From Pseudarthrobacter albicanus (GTDB lineage Bacteria > Actinomycetota > Actinomycetes > Actinomycetales > Micrococcaceae), in contig NZ_JAGPOT010000011.1 of NCBI RefSeq assembly GCF_018224015.1, positions 62,001-126,000 on the forward strand: 64,000 nucleotides of DNA, in the 5' to 3' direction. The position numbers and the translations under genes are program-made. The notes beneath the pieces are model-generated. The model was not told the DNA's origin. It ran no database searches and saw only the letters and a program-made list of their open reading frames with translations. How positions within the stretch are numbered: the first letter of the stretch is position 1; each line of letters begins with the position of its first letter. Below, in pieces: positions 42,031-51,906 of the stretch.

Positions 42031-43071
42031 ATGCCTCCACTGTTCCTGCACCACATCACACGGCGAAGCCGTGGCAGACACCGCACGCGCATGCTCATGA
42101 CGCTCGCCTGTGTCATCGCCTTGGCCGTCCCGGTTGCGAGCTGTGATGCGGGCACTGCCGGGGCCGGAGGCGTCTCGTCGGGCCCGACTCCCGCAGTGCC
42201 GTCCGCCCCGGGGCCCGCCGCGTCGGCCTCGCCGGGTGCCACGGCGACGACGGCTCCTGGTCCTGCAACGACCGCCGATCCGACACCCGCGAACCCCGCG
42301 GCTCCCGGCCGAGACAGCGGCCCCCTGCCCGAGGAGCGAATGCCCGTAGGAGATCTGCCCGGGTGGCGGCAGGTCTTCGCCGGGGACTTCACACACGGCG
42401 ATGTCCCCGTCGGGGCATTCCCCGGGCCGGCCTACAGCGCGAAATGGAGCCCGGGCTATGGCGACGGAACGCCCGATACGGCCGGACAGGTGAGCGGCGG
42501 CAAATCCGGTTACTACCCCTCGAAGGTCCTCAGCGTGAAGAACGGCGTTCTGGACTGGTATCTCCACTCCGAAAACGGCATCTCGATGGGTGCCGCCCCG
42601 GCCCCAATTATCGCGAATACAAGCGCGGGCCCGCATCGTCCCAACAGCCAGCTGTACGGGCGGTACTCCGTGCGCTTCAAAGCCGACTCGCTCAAGGGGT
42701 TCAAGACAGCGTGGCTGATGTGGCCCGATAGCGGTGTGTGGCCAATGGATGGAGAGCTTGATTACCCTGAAGGCGACCTCGCCGGAACATTCTTTGGTGC
42801 AGTGCATCGGAGCGGGTCGACCCAGAACGTCTTTGATGTCGTCCAGTCGAACGCGCTCTTTGCGTCGTGGCATACGGCCACCACGGAATGGACTGCGGGA
42901 CGGGTCGTGTTCTTCCTCGATGGGACCTCGATCGGATCCGTCACTACCGGCACGCCGGTCAAGCCCATGCATTACATCCTGCAGACCGAATCATGCCTGC
43001 CAGACTGCCCCCTGCCGACGGCGGCCGGCCACGTACAGGTAGCCTGGGTCGCCGTCTGGTCAAAGGTCTAG
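42031..43071 (+). CDS. Secreted lipoprotein glycoside hydrolase, family 16
   Basis: A 346-aa predicted lipoprotein. The signal peptide has lipobox VASC (C38), a Pro/Ala/Thr-rich linker (39-100), then a GH16 jelly-roll domain. The catalytic motif GELDYPEGD gives nucleophile E242, helper D244 and acid/base E247 in the ExDxxE pattern. FKTAWLMWP and ILQTES fit the same fold. GH16 enzymes cut beta-1,3/1,4-glucans, laminarin or galactans; the exact glucan is open. AAGGAGG lies 4-5 nt before the ATG at 42031. Confidence 0.9.
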   Translation: MPPLFLHHITRRSRGRHRTRMLMTLACVIALAVPVASCDAGTAGAGGVSSGPTPAVPSAPGPAASASPGATATTAPGPATTADPTPANPAAPGRDSGPLPEERMPVGDLPGWRQVFAGDFTHGDVPVGAFPGPAYSAKWSPGYGDGTPDTAGQVSGGKSGYYPSKVLSVKNGVLDWYLHSENGISMGAAPAPIIANTSAGPHRPNSQLYGRYSVRFKADSLKGFKTAWLMWPDSGVWPMDGELDYPEGDLAGTFFGAVHRSGSTQNVFDVVQSNALFASWHTATTEWTAGRVVFFLDGTSIGSVTTGTPVKPMHYILQTESCLPDCPLPTAAGHVQVAWVAVWSKV

Positions 43072-43162
43072 GGCAGGTCCAGGTCAGGCGCCGCCCTCGT
43101 TGCCAATTCTGCAGAGGCCCGCGAATGTCAACAGGAACGGCGTCCCTCTCTGACGGGCTGGC

Positions 43163-43858
43163 TCAGGGTGTGAGTGGGCCTTGCAGGACGCGGAGTGCAA
43201 GGCCGGCGTCACCTTCGATGACTGCGGTGTCGACGAGGTTGGAGCGGCCCCATAGGCCCAGGTACATTCCGTGCAATGGGGCGGTAATCGATGCCGTCGC
43301 TGGCCCGTGGCCAAGTGTCCAGCTGGTGGCCCCGGGTACGTGGAAGGTCACGGCCCCTTGTGGGCGCGGCATCCGCTCCAGCCGCAGCTGGCGTGGGGCG
43401 AATATTGCCAGGACCTCGTCGATTCCGTCGAGCAGGAAGTCCTCTCCGGGAGCGGGGGCCTCCAGATCTGATGCTTGGCAGGCATCGACGAGGTGGATGG
43501 CGTGTTCGTGTGCCTGGCGCCGAAGCCAGAACCCGGCTTTGCGCGGGGGCGGCCCAAAGTTCCAGCACTGTGTCTCGGGATCAAGCGCAGCCATTGTCCC
43601 GAGGAAGGTGTTCACGCCGTCGAGGAACCATGCCGTGGCGCCCTTGGCCGGCGGGGCCGGTTCCTCGACGAACTTCCCCTCAAGAACCACTTTGGCTGCC
43701 CACCGTTCGATGGAACCGAGGTGCCCGAAAAGCCCATCGAGTGTCCAGCCCGGGCAAGCCGGAACAGAACGGCTCAGTATTTCGTCTTGCTGGCGCGCCA
43801 GCGTGCTGAGACGGTCGAGGCTGGTGGCCAGCTCGGCAAGGTAGCGATCGGGGGACAT
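43163..43858 (-). CDS. Maleylpyruvate isomerase family, mycothiol-dependent-type protein
   Basis: A 231-aa DinB/YfiT-fold protein of the TIGR03083 group found in mycothiol-making actinobacteria. The metal-site histidines are in LFGHLGSIERWA and RRQAHEHAIHLVDA. CPGWTLDGLFGHL is the typical entry. Reaction unknown; relatives isomerise maleylpyruvate or handle thiol adducts. Start ATG at 43858 with little leader; a GTG 21 nt upstream is possible. It converges on the GH16 gene. Confidence 0.85.
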   Translation of the reverse strand: MSPDRYLAELATSLDRLSTLARQQDEILSRSVPACPGWTLDGLFGHLGSIERWAAKVVLEGKFVEEPAPPAKGATAWFLDGVNTFLGTMAALDPETQCWNFGPPPRKAGFWLRRQAHEHAIHLVDACQASDLEAPAPGEDFLLDGIDEVLAIFAPRQLRLERMPRPQGAVTFHVPGATSWTLGHGPATASITAPLHGMYLGLWGRSNLVDTAVIEGDAGLALRVLQGPLTP

Positions 43859-43978
43859 TAGTTGAGAATAGCGGGCCACCGTGGGAGTTGCAGCTCTAGT
43901 TCCCGGCGACGCAGGCGACGTGGCCGGGTGGATCCGGACGAGCAGTCCATGGTCCGCGCGGCTTCTGCGGTGCCTGGA

Positions 43979-45079
43979 CTAGAACTCGACCAGCCGCCGC
44001 CGGAGCGACACGACGCCCAAAACGAGGCCGCCGGCGGCTGTCAGCAGCAGCACCGCCACGTCTCGGCCCAGGTTGTCTGTCGACTGGTAGAAGATCGCCG
44101 CCTCCAGCGCATCCACCCCGTAGAAGGTCGGCGTGAAGTGCGCAAGCGTCTGGATCCACCCGGGCAGGAACGCCGCGACGCTGATTCCCCCGCTCAGGAA
44201 GAACAGGTAGATCGCCACGTTGATCCCGGCCGCCGACACCGCTGAGAATCGGCGCAAGGCGCCTCCAAGGGCGGCCCCGAGACCGGCCGCCGCCAGGGCG
44301 ATCAGCCCGATCACCGCCAACGCCGGCAGCCAGTACCACCCCGCCGGCCGCAGAACGCCGGTGACCGCCGACAGGACCAGCACCACCGCTGCCACCAGCA
44401 TGGTGGTCACCCAGCACGCCAGGATTTTGCCGGCGATCAGGGTCCCGCGGCCGATCGGCGAGAGCAGCAGCGCCTTGATCGTCAGCTCCTCGAACTCCCG
44501 GGCGGTGGCCAGGCCGCCGTTGACGACGCCCATGAGCGTGATAAGCAGCACCAGGATGGGCACCAGCTCGAACTGCACAAGGTCGACGTCGTGGGGCCTC
44601 AGATCCGACTCGGCGACGCCCACCATGATCGGGTTGTCCGGCTGGCTCGCGTAAAAGCGGGTGATCGCCGTCGGCAGCGATCGTCGCAGGTCGTTGGTGA
44701 AGTCCAGGTTCAGATTGTTGATCCGGATCTGCACCGGGTCAGGCCGGTGCATCCGGTAGTCGTCGTCGAAGGAGGCGGGGATGGTGATGACGGCAGCGAC
44801 CTGGAGCGTGTCCAGCAGGTGCGCGGCCTCAACCGGGGTTGCGGGCTGGACGCGGAACGCGTCCGAGTCATTGAGAATTGACACGAGGCGCTGAGCCTGC
44901 GGCCCGTTGTTCTCGACCACCACTGCCACCGGGTTGCGGCCGGTTGCCCCGGCCACGATGAAGATGATCAGTAAGAAGGCGATCGGCGGCAGCAGGCTGA
45001 CCGCGATCGCCGAGGGTGTGCGCGCCCACGTCAATATGTCTTTGGCCGCGATTGCAAGCACCGCCCGGAGCGCCCCCAT
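43979..45079 (-). CDS. ABC-2-type transporter permease
   Basis: A 366-aa membrane protein with one helix near the N-terminus (AIAVSLLPPIAFLLIIFIVA), a large extracytoplasmic domain (about 45-175) and five C-terminal helices, the layout of ABC-2 exporters of the YhhJ/DrrB kind. It starts at the last base of the preceding permease stop (TGATG overlap). It is the third gene of the set ATPase-permease-permease and would pair with the other permease as a heterodimer. Cargo unknown. Confidence 0.9.
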   Translation of the reverse strand: MGALRAVLAIAAKDILTWARTPSAIAVSLLPPIAFLLIIFIVAGATGRNPVAVVVENNGPQAQRLVSILNDSDAFRVQPATPVEAAHLLDTLQVAAVITIPASFDDDYRMHRPDPVQIRINNLNLDFTNDLRRSLPTAITRFYASQPDNPIMVGVAESDLRPHDVDLVQFELVPILVLLITLMGVVNGGLATAREFEELTIKALLLSPIGRGTLIAGKILACWVTTMLVAAVVLVLSAVTGVLRPAGWYWLPALAVIGLIALAAAGLGAALGGALRRFSAVSAAGINVAIYLFFLSGGISVAAFLPGWIQTLAHFTPTFYGVDALEAAIFYQSTDNLGRDVAVLLLTAAGGLVLGVVSLRRRLVEF

Positions 45080-46188
45080 CAGTGCGAGACCCCCCGGCGG
45101 CCGTACACCAATGCCGTGAGCGCGACCGCCCCGAGGGCGAACCCGGCCAGCACCATCGTGTCGACGGTCAGGTCCTGGGTGGCCGTCTGGTATCCGTGGA
45201 AGGCATGCTGGAAGGCGGCGATCGCATAGGTGAGCGGGGACACAGCGGCGATCGCACCGGGAATTGCGCCCAGCCAGGTCGCCGGGCCGAACGGACCGCT
45301 CAGAAAGAACAGCGGCAGGACGCTGGCGATGGCGAGCGGGATCGCCTGCTGCCGTCGGCGAACCAGCGTCCCGGCGAGAACGCCGAGGGCAAGAAAGGCT
45401 GCGATCATCAGCAGACCGAACCCGAGCACCTCCAGGGGATGGAGCGGGTGCACCCCGATCAGCAGGATCACGACGCCCAGCACCAGAAGTGCGGACGCGA
45501 CCGTGAGCGCGGCCGAGCCGAGCATCTTGCCCAGCCCGATCGCAAGCCGGCTCACCGGCGCCAGTGCCAGCTCCTTGATGGTTCCCAGCTCGTAGTCCCG
45601 CGCGGCGTTGACACTGCCCTGCAAGAGCGAGGCGAGCATCAGGCCGGCCACGACGATGCTGACGGCGAGGTAGGGGATGTAGCCGGTGTCGTGCTGCTGG
45701 ACGTCGGCCTCGAGCGCCCTCACGACCACCTGTTCAGGGAACGCGTCGGCGTAGAAGGATGTTATCGAGAGCGGCACTGCCCGCCGGATGTCGTTGGTGA
45801 AGTCGACGTTGAGATTGTTGACCTCGACCGGGATGTCGACTCTTGTCCTGGCGTTTAGCGCGGCATCGAAGTCCTGCGGCACCGTCACCACGGCGACGAT
45901 GCTGCCCGCCCGGATCTCGCGCTCAGCGTCGGCGGAGGAGGCCGTATGGATGACAAACGAATGCGAGTTGTCCATGCCCTGGACGAAGCGTTCGGCCAGC
46001 GGCCCCCGGTCATTCATCACCACAGCGATCGGCGCCTGCCCCCCGCTGATCGCGAAGAGAAGGAAGAGCAGCAAAAAGTTGATCGGGATAACGACGCCGA
46101 TGATCACGAACAGCGGCTCGCGGAGGGCGAGGCGGATATCCGCCGCTGCCACCGCCCGGACCACACGCAGATCGTGTCGTAGGCTCAT
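45079..46188 (-). CDS. ABC-2-type transporter permease
   Basis: A 369-aa permease with the same plan as its downstream partner: an N-terminal helix (LFVIIGVVIPINFLLLFLLF), an outer domain with MNDRGPLAERFVQGMDNS, then five helices and a basic end. Sequence similarity to the partner shows these are paralogs (both contain NLNVDFTND or NLNLDFTND followed by RRA/S-P). The start overlaps the ATPase stop by 4 nt. Function probably export of a lipid, drug or peptide. Confidence 0.9.
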   Translation of the reverse strand: MSLRHDLRVVRAVAAADIRLALREPLFVIIGVVIPINFLLLFLLFAISGGQAPIAVVMNDRGPLAERFVQGMDNSHSFVIHTASSADAEREIRAGSIVAVVTVPQDFDAALNARTRVDIPVEVNNLNVDFTNDIRRAVPLSITSFYADAFPEQVVVRALEADVQQHDTGYIPYLAVSIVVAGLMLASLLQGSVNAARDYELGTIKELALAPVSRLAIGLGKMLGSAALTVASALLVLGVVILLIGVHPLHPLEVLGFGLLMIAAFLALGVLAGTLVRRRQQAIPLAIASVLPLFFLSGPFGPATWLGAIPGAIAAVSPLTYAIAAFQHAFHGYQTATQDLTVDTMVLAGFALGAVALTALVYGRRGVSH

Positions 46189-47123
46189 TCCCGGAGCTCC
46201 TTGCCTGTCAGGCCCAGGAAGACCTCGTCCAGGCTCGGCTCGCGGCTCTGGATCTCCTCGAGGCTCGTGGATTCGACCACCGCCGTCACGACCTTGCCGG
46301 TGACGGCGGCACCGCCTTCCACTGTGACCTTCAGCGAATCGCCGGACGCGATCGCGGAGACGACGCCGGGCAGCGCGCGGACTTTCCGAACGATGTCCTC
46401 CGCGGGCGCCGGCCGGGTGCGCATCTCGAGTACGGTGTCACCGAAGCTGCGGCGTAAGTTGGACGGCGAGTCGAGCGCCACCAGCCGTCCGCGATCGATG
46501 ATGCCCAGCCGGTCGCAGAGGACGTTCGCCTCCTCGAGGTAGTTGGTGGTGATGAGCACCGTCGTACCGCGCTCCTTGAGCTCGAGGATCCGGTCCCAGA
46601 GCGCGCGCCGGCTCTGCACGTCGACCCCGAGGGCGGGCTCGTCGAAGTAGAGCAGCTCGGGGTCGTGGAGCAGCGCCCGGACCAGGGCCAGGCGTCGTTT
46701 CATGCCGCCGGAGAAGGTGGAGACGCGGCTCTTCCGCCGCTCCTCCAGCTGCGCCAGCTCGAGCAGCGAGGTGATCCGCTCGTCGAGACCCTGCCGGGGC
46801 ACGTCGAAGAGATCGGCGTGAAACCGGAGGTTGGCTTCCGCCGTGAGCTCCTCGTAAAGGGCGTTCTCCTGCGGTACTGTCCCCAGCGAGCGTCGGATCC
46901 TGCGTGGATCCGCCAGCAGGTCGATGCCGAGAACCCTGACCCCGCCGGAGGACGGGCGGCTCAGCCCGCTGATCATGTTGATGATGGTCGTCTTGCCCGA
47001 CCCGTTGGGCCCGAGCAAGCCGAAGATCTCCCCGCGCTCGACCCGCAGGCTGAGGTCGTCGACGGCGGTGAAGGAGCCGAATCGCTTGGTGACGCCTATG
47101 AGCTCGATGGCCGTTTCGGTCAT
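46185..47123 (-). CDS. ABC transporter ATP-binding protein
   Basis: A 312-aa ATPase. Walker A is GPNGSGKTT (38-46), the signature is FSGGMKRRLALVRALL, Walker B is LLYFDEPALGVD and the switch His is replaced by Asn in LITTNYLEEAN. It belongs to the DrrA/CcmA-like drug or lipid exporter class with a C-terminal domain of about 90 residues. It is first in a tightly overlapping three-gene operon. The H-loop Asn is unusual but known in this subgroup. Confidence 0.92.
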   Translation of the reverse strand: MTETAIELIGVTKRFGSFTAVDDLSLRVERGEIFGLLGPNGSGKTTIINMISGLSRPSSGGVRVLGIDLLADPRRIRRSLGTVPQENALYEELTAEANLRFHADLFDVPRQGLDERITSLLELAQLEERRKSRVSTFSGGMKRRLALVRALLHDPELLYFDEPALGVDVQSRRALWDRILELKERGTTVLITTNYLEEANVLCDRLGIIDRGRLVALDSPSNLRRSFGDTVLEMRTRPAPAEDIVRKVRALPGVVSAIASGDSLKVTVEGGAAVTGKVVTAVVESTSLEEIQSREPSLDEVFLGLTGKELRE

Positions 47124-47289
47124 GCCCTTTCCTCCCTGAACAGCGGGCGCAGGATCGCCGCCGGCATACGGTCGGGAACGCGGTCACGATTCGGCCGGCA
47201 GTCTCATTTGGCGGCGTCACGGCTCCATGATGGGACGGTGCCGAACAAAATACAAGCGGTCGCGATGACTCATCAAAGTCTCCTCAACC

Positions 47290-48504
47290 TCACTGGTCCG
47301 CGGCCACCGCCGCGCGGCTGCGGACGAAGGCCTGGACGCAGGTTTCCACGTCCGCCGCGCTGTGGGCGGCGGAGAGCTGGACACGGATCCGCGCGGCGCC
47401 CTTGGGCACCACAGGGTAGCTGAACGCGGTCACGAAGACGCCCTCGTGCAGCATCGCGTCCGCCACCCTGGCCGCCAGGACGGCGTCGCCGAACATGACC
47501 GGGACAATGGCGTGTTCGCCAGGGAGCAGCTCGAAGCCTTCCTCCGTCATGCGGTTGCGGAAGAGCTCGGCGTTGGCGAAGAGCCTGCCGCGCAGCTCGC
47601 CGGAGTTCTCGACCAGGTCCAGGGCCTTCAGCGTGGCCGCCACGATCGCCGGGGCCAGCGAGTTGGAGAACAGGTACGGGCGGGCCTTCTGCCGCAGCAT
47701 GGAGACGACCTCGCGCCGGCCCGAGGCGTACCCGCCGGAGGCTCCGCCGAGGGCCTTGCCGAAGGTGCCGGTGTAGATGTCCACCCGGTCCGCGACGCCG
47801 GCGTGTTCCGGGGTCCCCGCGCCGGTGGGGCCCATGAAGCCCACGGCGTGGGAGTCGTCCACCATGACCAGGGCGTCGTACTTTTCGGCGAGGTCGCAGA
47901 TCGCTTCGAGCGGCGCGAGGAAGCCGTCCATCGAGAAGACGCCGTCGGTGACGATGATCTTGCGGCGCGCCGGGTTCTCCTGCGTGGTGGCCTCGATCAG
48001 CTTCGATTCCAGGTCCGCCATGTCCTGGTTGGCGTAGCGGAAGCGCTGGGCCTTGCAGAGCCGGATGCCGTCGATGATGGAGGCGTGGTTCAGCGCATCG
48101 GAGATGACGGCGTCTTCCGGGCCGAAGAGGGACTCGAACACGCCCCCGTTGGCGTCGAAGCAGCTGGAGAACAGGATGGTGTCCTCGGTGCCGAGGAATT
48201 TCGAGACGCGGGCTTCCAGGGCCAGGTGCAGGTCCTGGGTGCCGCAGATGAACCGCACGCTGGCCATGCCGAAGCCGCGCTCGGCCATGGCGGCCTTCGC
48301 GGCGGCGATGATGTCCGGGTGGTCCGCGAGGCCCAGGTAGTTGTTGGCGCAGAAGTTCAGGACGTCCGTGCTTGCCCCGCCGATCTGCCCTGCCCTGATG
48401 TGGCTGGCCTGGGGCGAATCAATGGGCCGCTCGGTCTTGAACAGGCCGGCGCTGCGGATCTCCTCCAGCTCGCGCTGCAACTGGTCCTTGATGGCTGAAT
48501 ACAT
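47290..48504 (-). CDS. kbl: Glycine C-acetyltransferase (2-amino-3-ketobutyrate CoA ligase)
   Basis: PLP enzyme that splits 2-amino-3-ketobutyrate with CoA to glycine and acetyl-CoA, the second step of threonine degradation. The 404-aa protein has [37 protein letters not shown] and the PLP Lys in [22 protein letters not shown] lies before the ATG. It is 51 nt downstream of tdh and is transcribed with it. Confidence 0.96.
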   Translation of the reverse strand: MYSAIKDQLQRELEEIRSAGLFKTERPIDSPQASHIRAGQIGGASTDVLNFCANNYLGLADHPDIIAAAKAAMAERGFGMASVRFICGTQDLHLALEARVSKFLGTEDTILFSSCFDANGGVFESLFGPEDAVISDALNHASIIDGIRLCKAQRFRYANQDMADLESKLIEATTQENPARRKIIVTDGVFSMDGFLAPLEAICDLAEKYDALVMVDDSHAVGFMGPTGAGTPEHAGVADRVDIYTGTFGKALGGASGGYASGRREVVSMLRQKARPYLFSNSLAPAIVAATLKALDLVENSGELRGRLFANAELFRNRMTEEGFELLPGEHAIVPVMFGDAVLAARVADAMLHEGVFVTAFSYPVVPKGAARIRVQLSAAHSAADVETCVQAFVRSRAAVAADQ

Positions 48505-48555
48505 GGGTTGTGCTCCTCGGCTTGTTGGAAAGTGTGTTCCGAAACGGAACGGGGC

Positions 48556-49602
48556 CTAGAATCCGGTCCAGTCCAGGACCACCTTGCCGCCCACGCCGGC
48601 GCGGGCGATCTCGAAGCCCTTCTCCCAGTCCGTGGCGGGCAGCGTGTCCGTGACGACGGCCGAGATGTTGGCATGCAGCACCGGGTTGGAGGACAGCATG
48701 GCGCTCATGGCGTACCAGGTCTCGAACATTTCGCGGCCGTAGATGCCCTTCAGGGTCAGCATATGCGTGACCACCTTGCCCCAGTCGATGTCGATGGACT
48801 GGCTGGGCAGTCCCAGCATCGCGATCCGGCCGCCGTGGTTCATGTTCTCGATCATCTCAGGCAGCGCCGTAGGGTGCCCGGACATTTCCAGGCCGATGTC
48901 GAAGCCTTCGCGCATGCCCAGTTCGCGCTGGGCTTCCTTGACGCGCATCCGGGAGACATCGATCGCGAGGTCGACGCCGAGCTGACGGGCCAGGTCCAGC
49001 CGCGGGGCGGAGACGTCGGTGATGGCGATCTTGCGGGCGCCGGCGTGGCGGGCGACGGCGATGGCCATCAGCCCGATCGGCCCGGCACCGGTGATCAGCA
49101 CGTCCTCGCCGACCAGGGGGAAGCTCAGCGCAGTGTGCACGGCGTTGCCGAAAGGGTCGAAGATGGCGCCGAGTTCGGGCGTCACGGAGGGGTCCTGGTG
49201 CACCCAGACGTTGGTCTCGGGGATCACGACATACTCGGCGAACGCGCCGTCGCGCTGGACACCGACGCTGACGGTGTTGATGCACATCTGCTTGCGGCCG
49301 GCCCGGCAGTTGCGGCAGATGCCGCAGACGATGTGGCCTTCGCCGGAGACGCGGTCCCCGACCTTGACGTCCCGCACGTCCTCGCCGGTTTCCACGACCT
49401 CGCCATAGAACTCGTGGCCGGCGATCAGCGGGGCGTTGATGATGCCGCGGGCCCAGGCGTCCCAGGACTGGATGTGCAGGTCGGTGCCGCAGATTCCGGT
49501 GGTCAGTACACGGATCTTGACGTCCGCCGGGCCGGCTTGCGGCTCCGGGCGGTCGACCAGCTCAAATCCCGCGTGGGCGCCGGACTTGTAGAGAGCCTTC
49601 AT
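48556..49602 (-). CDS. tdh: L-threonine 3-dehydrogenase
   Basis: NAD+ and zinc medium-chain dehydrogenase that oxidises threonine to 2-amino-3-ketobutyrate. The 348-aa protein has the catalytic-zinc Cys in [11 protein letters not shown], the His-Glu pair in [12 protein letters not shown], the structural zinc site [15 protein letters not shown] and the NAD motif [20 protein letters not shown]. Start at MKALYKS with AGGAAGG upstream. It is the first gene of tdh-kbl, divergent from a LysR regulator. Confidence 0.95.
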   Translation of the reverse strand: MKALYKSGAHAGFELVDRPEPQAGPADVKIRVLTTGICGTDLHIQSWDAWARGIINAPLIAGHEFYGEVVETGEDVRDVKVGDRVSGEGHIVCGICRNCRAGRKQMCINTVSVGVQRDGAFAEYVVIPETNVWVHQDPSVTPELGAIFDPFGNAVHTALSFPLVGEDVLITGAGPIGLMAIAVARHAGARKIAITDVSAPRLDLARQLGVDLAIDVSRMRVKEAQRELGMREGFDIGLEMSGHPTALPEMIENMNHGGRIAMLGLPSQSIDIDWGKVVTHMLTLKGIYGREMFETWYAMSAMLSSNPVLHANISAVVTDTLPATDWEKGFEIARAGVGGKVVLDWTGF

Positions 49603-49633
49603 GGGCCTTCCTAACTGTTCTTTTGAAAGACAT

Positions 49634-49650
49634 GGGTGGTTCAACCCACC
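49634..49650. promoter_or_regulatory. Inverted repeat between tdh and the LysR gene
   Basis: GGGTGGTTCAACCCACC contains arms GGTGG/CCACC around TTCAAC, 30-50 nt from the tdh start in the divergent promoter region. It could be a LysR-type binding site controlling both genes. The 131-nt gap has no other clear palindrome. Confidence 0.4.
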
Positions 49651-49734
49651 TCATTAGACCGGCTCAAAAGCATTAGCACAACAGGATTTTTCTCAATCGA
49701 CGGTGTAGCTTTTTCTTCCGCATAGAATGGGAGC

Positions 49735-50640
49735 ATGGAAATCCACCAGCTGGAAATGCTCCGGGAACTCGGGGCGTTGGGCAGCGTGAAAGCCGTCGCC
49801 GAGACCCTGCGCGTCACGCCCTCCGCGGTCTCCCAGCATCTGGCCGCCCTGCAAAAGACCGTGGAGGTCCCGCTGACGCGCAAGGAGGGCCGCAACCTGG
49901 TCCTCACCGGGGCCGGCCAGGTGCTCGCGGACGCCGGGGCCGCCGTCGTGAGTGCCATGGCGGACGCCAATATGGCGATCGGCGCGTACCACGGTTCCCC
50001 GGTGGCGCCGGTGACGCTCTGCGGTTTCCACAGCGTGGGGCAGGCGCTGTTCGCGCCGCTCGCCCGGCTGCTGGCCGCCCCCGGGCAGCCGCGGATCCTG
50101 CTCTCGGACGAGGACGTGGCGCAGCAGGACTTCCCGGCCCTGACGGCCCGCTATGACCTGGTGCTGGCGCACCGGATGGACCACAGCCCGGGCTGGCCGG
50201 AGGAACGCGTCGCGGTGATCCCGCTCGCGCACGAGCCGCTGGATGTGGCGCTGCCGGCCGGGCACCGGCTGGCCGGCCAGCGCGCGGTGACGGCGGACGA
50301 CGTCGTCGGCGAACCCTGGGTGAGCAGCCGCACCGGCTACTCCCCCGCGGACGTGCTCGCCGCCGTCGCGGCCGTCTCCAGCCGGGAACTGAACATTGTC
50401 CACCGGATCAACGACTACTCCACGGTGGCGGCGCTCGTGGCGACCGGGAGCGTGATCGGCCTGCTCCCGCGGCACACGGCCCGGCCGGTGCTGAACCCGG
50501 GGATCGTGCTGCGGCCGCTGGAGGGCATCAGCACCCGGCGGCGGATCGACCTCCTGGCCCGGCCGGAAAACATGAAACGCAAATCGGTCATGATGGTCTG
50601 CGACGCGCTGCAGGCCATCATGACCGATCTGGTCTCCTGA
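49735..50640 (+). CDS. LysR-family transcriptional regulator
   Basis: A 301-aa regulator. The winged helix-turn-helix is at residues 4-60 (EMLRELGALGSVKAVAETLR, PSAVSQHLAALQK). The rest is the effector-binding periplasmic-protein-like domain. It is divergent from tdh-kbl, the classic LysR layout, so it probably senses threonine, glycine or an intermediate. It ends at the 66-nt inverted repeat copy B. Confidence 0.92.
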   Translation: MEIHQLEMLRELGALGSVKAVAETLRVTPSAVSQHLAALQKTVEVPLTRKEGRNLVLTGAGQVLADAGAAVVSAMADANMAIGAYHGSPVAPVTLCGFHSVGQALFAPLARLLAAPGQPRILLSDEDVAQQDFPALTARYDLVLAHRMDHSPGWPEERVAVIPLAHEPLDVALPAGHRLAGQRAVTADDVVGEPWVSSRTGYSPADVLAAVAAVSSRELNIVHRINDYSTVAALVATGSVIGLLPRHTARPVLNPGIVLRPLEGISTRRRIDLLARPENMKRKSVMMVCDALQAIMTDLVS

Positions 50641-50650
50641 CCCCTCCTGA

Positions 50651-50716
50651 CCCAAGTAGCTCGCAGTTGTTGCCGTTCTGAGCGCTCAAAACGGCACCAA
50701 CTGCGAGCCAGTTGGG
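50651..50716. repeat. 66-nt inverted-repeat element, copy B (convergent junction)
   Basis: CCCAAGTAGCTCGCAGTTG opens and CAACTGCGAGCCAGTTGGG closes a long imperfect palindrome centred on GAGCGCTC. Aligned with the reverse of copy C it has equal length and about 80-85% identity by eye, with paired changes in the stem. It lies between the ends of the LysR (+) and Lrp-like (-) genes. Confidence 0.88.
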
Positions 50717-50726
50717 CGGGGGCCCG

Positions 50727-51761
50727 TTACGCCGTCGGCGCCAGCTCGGCAGCGGGTACGACGACGGCGCCGGTCGCCGTCGAATCCGGGTTCAGCATCC
50801 AGCCGACGCGCTTGGCGGCGCTGAGAACCACGACGCTCTCCACGAGTTCGATGCCCGGGATCCTCTGCTGCAGGGCCAGCTCGGCATCCATGACATCGGC
50901 CAGGGACTGCAGCCACATCAGGATCACAAAGTTGGTGCGTCCCGTGGTGGAGGCACTGAGCCTGATGTTGCGGAAGGTGCGCAGCTCGGCAGCAGCGGCC
51001 TCATGCTGGCCGGGCGGCACGTTGGCCAGCCACTGGCAGGTGACCGGATAGCCCGAGTATTTCTGCGCGATTTCGCAGCGGAAAGAGAGCATCTGGCTGG
51101 CCAGCACCCGATTCAGCTGCCGCTGGACCGTGGCCGGGTTGCGGCCCAATGCGCGGGCAATGTCCGCGGCCGTCGCCCGTCCGTCCTTTGCGAGGAACGG
51201 GATCAGCTCCAGATGGCTCTGCGGCAGCTGCGCGCCTGGGGTCCGGGGCGGCGCTGAGCCGGACGCCTCCGGCCCGGCCAGCGCCTTGAGGGCAGCCTGC
51301 TGCGACTTGCCCAGGACATTGAGCCGCCACGCGTAGCCGCCGGAGTGCAGACGGGTGCACAGCGACGTCCGGTACTTGATGAGGCCGTGGATCTCCTTGA
51401 GCTGCGGCACCACCGTTTCACTGAACTGGTCGAGGGTGGGCGTGATGACCGTCAGCATGAGGTCACGGTTGCTGGCAGCCTCCTCCACCGTGACCACTTC
51501 CGGGATGGCGGCCAGCGCGGCCGTGACTTCGGCACGCAGCCGCATCTCGCAGTCCACATCCACCAGCGCCAGGCACATCTGCTGGGGATCGCCCATCCAG
51601 TGGGCCGTGGTCCAGGCAGCGCCGGACGCCTTCAGCCGCTCCCAGCGTGCGGCCAGGGTAGTGGCGTGGACGCCGAGGATGCCGGCGGCGTCGGACCAGC
51701 TGATCCGCGGCGCGATCTGCAGCGCATTGATCAGCTCAAAATCGTCCTCGCTGAGCTCCAT
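50727..51761 (-). CDS. Lrp/AsnC-family regulator with two tandem Lrp units
   Basis: A 344-aa protein, about twice the usual Lrp length of 150-160. Two helix-turn-helix segments are visible (ISWSDAAGILGVHATTLAARWERL and ATAADIARALGRNPATVQRQLNRV), each followed by a ligand-binding RAM-like half. It is divergent from the M20 amidohydrolase and MHS transporter genes, so it most likely controls them in response to an amino acid or acyl-amino acid. It converges on the LysR gene. Confidence 0.9.
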   Translation of the reverse strand: MELSEDDFELINALQIAPRISWSDAAGILGVHATTLAARWERLKASGAAWTTAHWMGDPQQMCLALVDVDCEMRLRAEVTAALAAIPEVVTVEEAASNRDLMLTVITPTLDQFSETVVPQLKEIHGLIKYRTSLCTRLHSGGYAWRLNVLGKSQQAALKALAGPEASGSAPPRTPGAQLPQSHLELIPFLAKDGRATAADIARALGRNPATVQRQLNRVLASQMLSFRCEIAQKYSGYPVTCQWLANVPPGQHEAAAAELRTFRNIRLSASTTGRTNFVILMWLQSLADVMDAELALQQRIPGIELVESVVVLSAAKRVGWMLNPDSTATGAVVVPAAELAPTA

Positions 51762-51906
51762 CTGCCACCACCCTCAATCCACCGCGTGAATCCTGCAAGA
51801 ACCATCATACTTTTGATTTTTTCCAGCCATTTCCGCCGCTGTGAACCGAGTCACTCCACAATAGGTAGTAGGTCACATACCGATCGTTCGATAAATAGGA
51901 GAGCTG

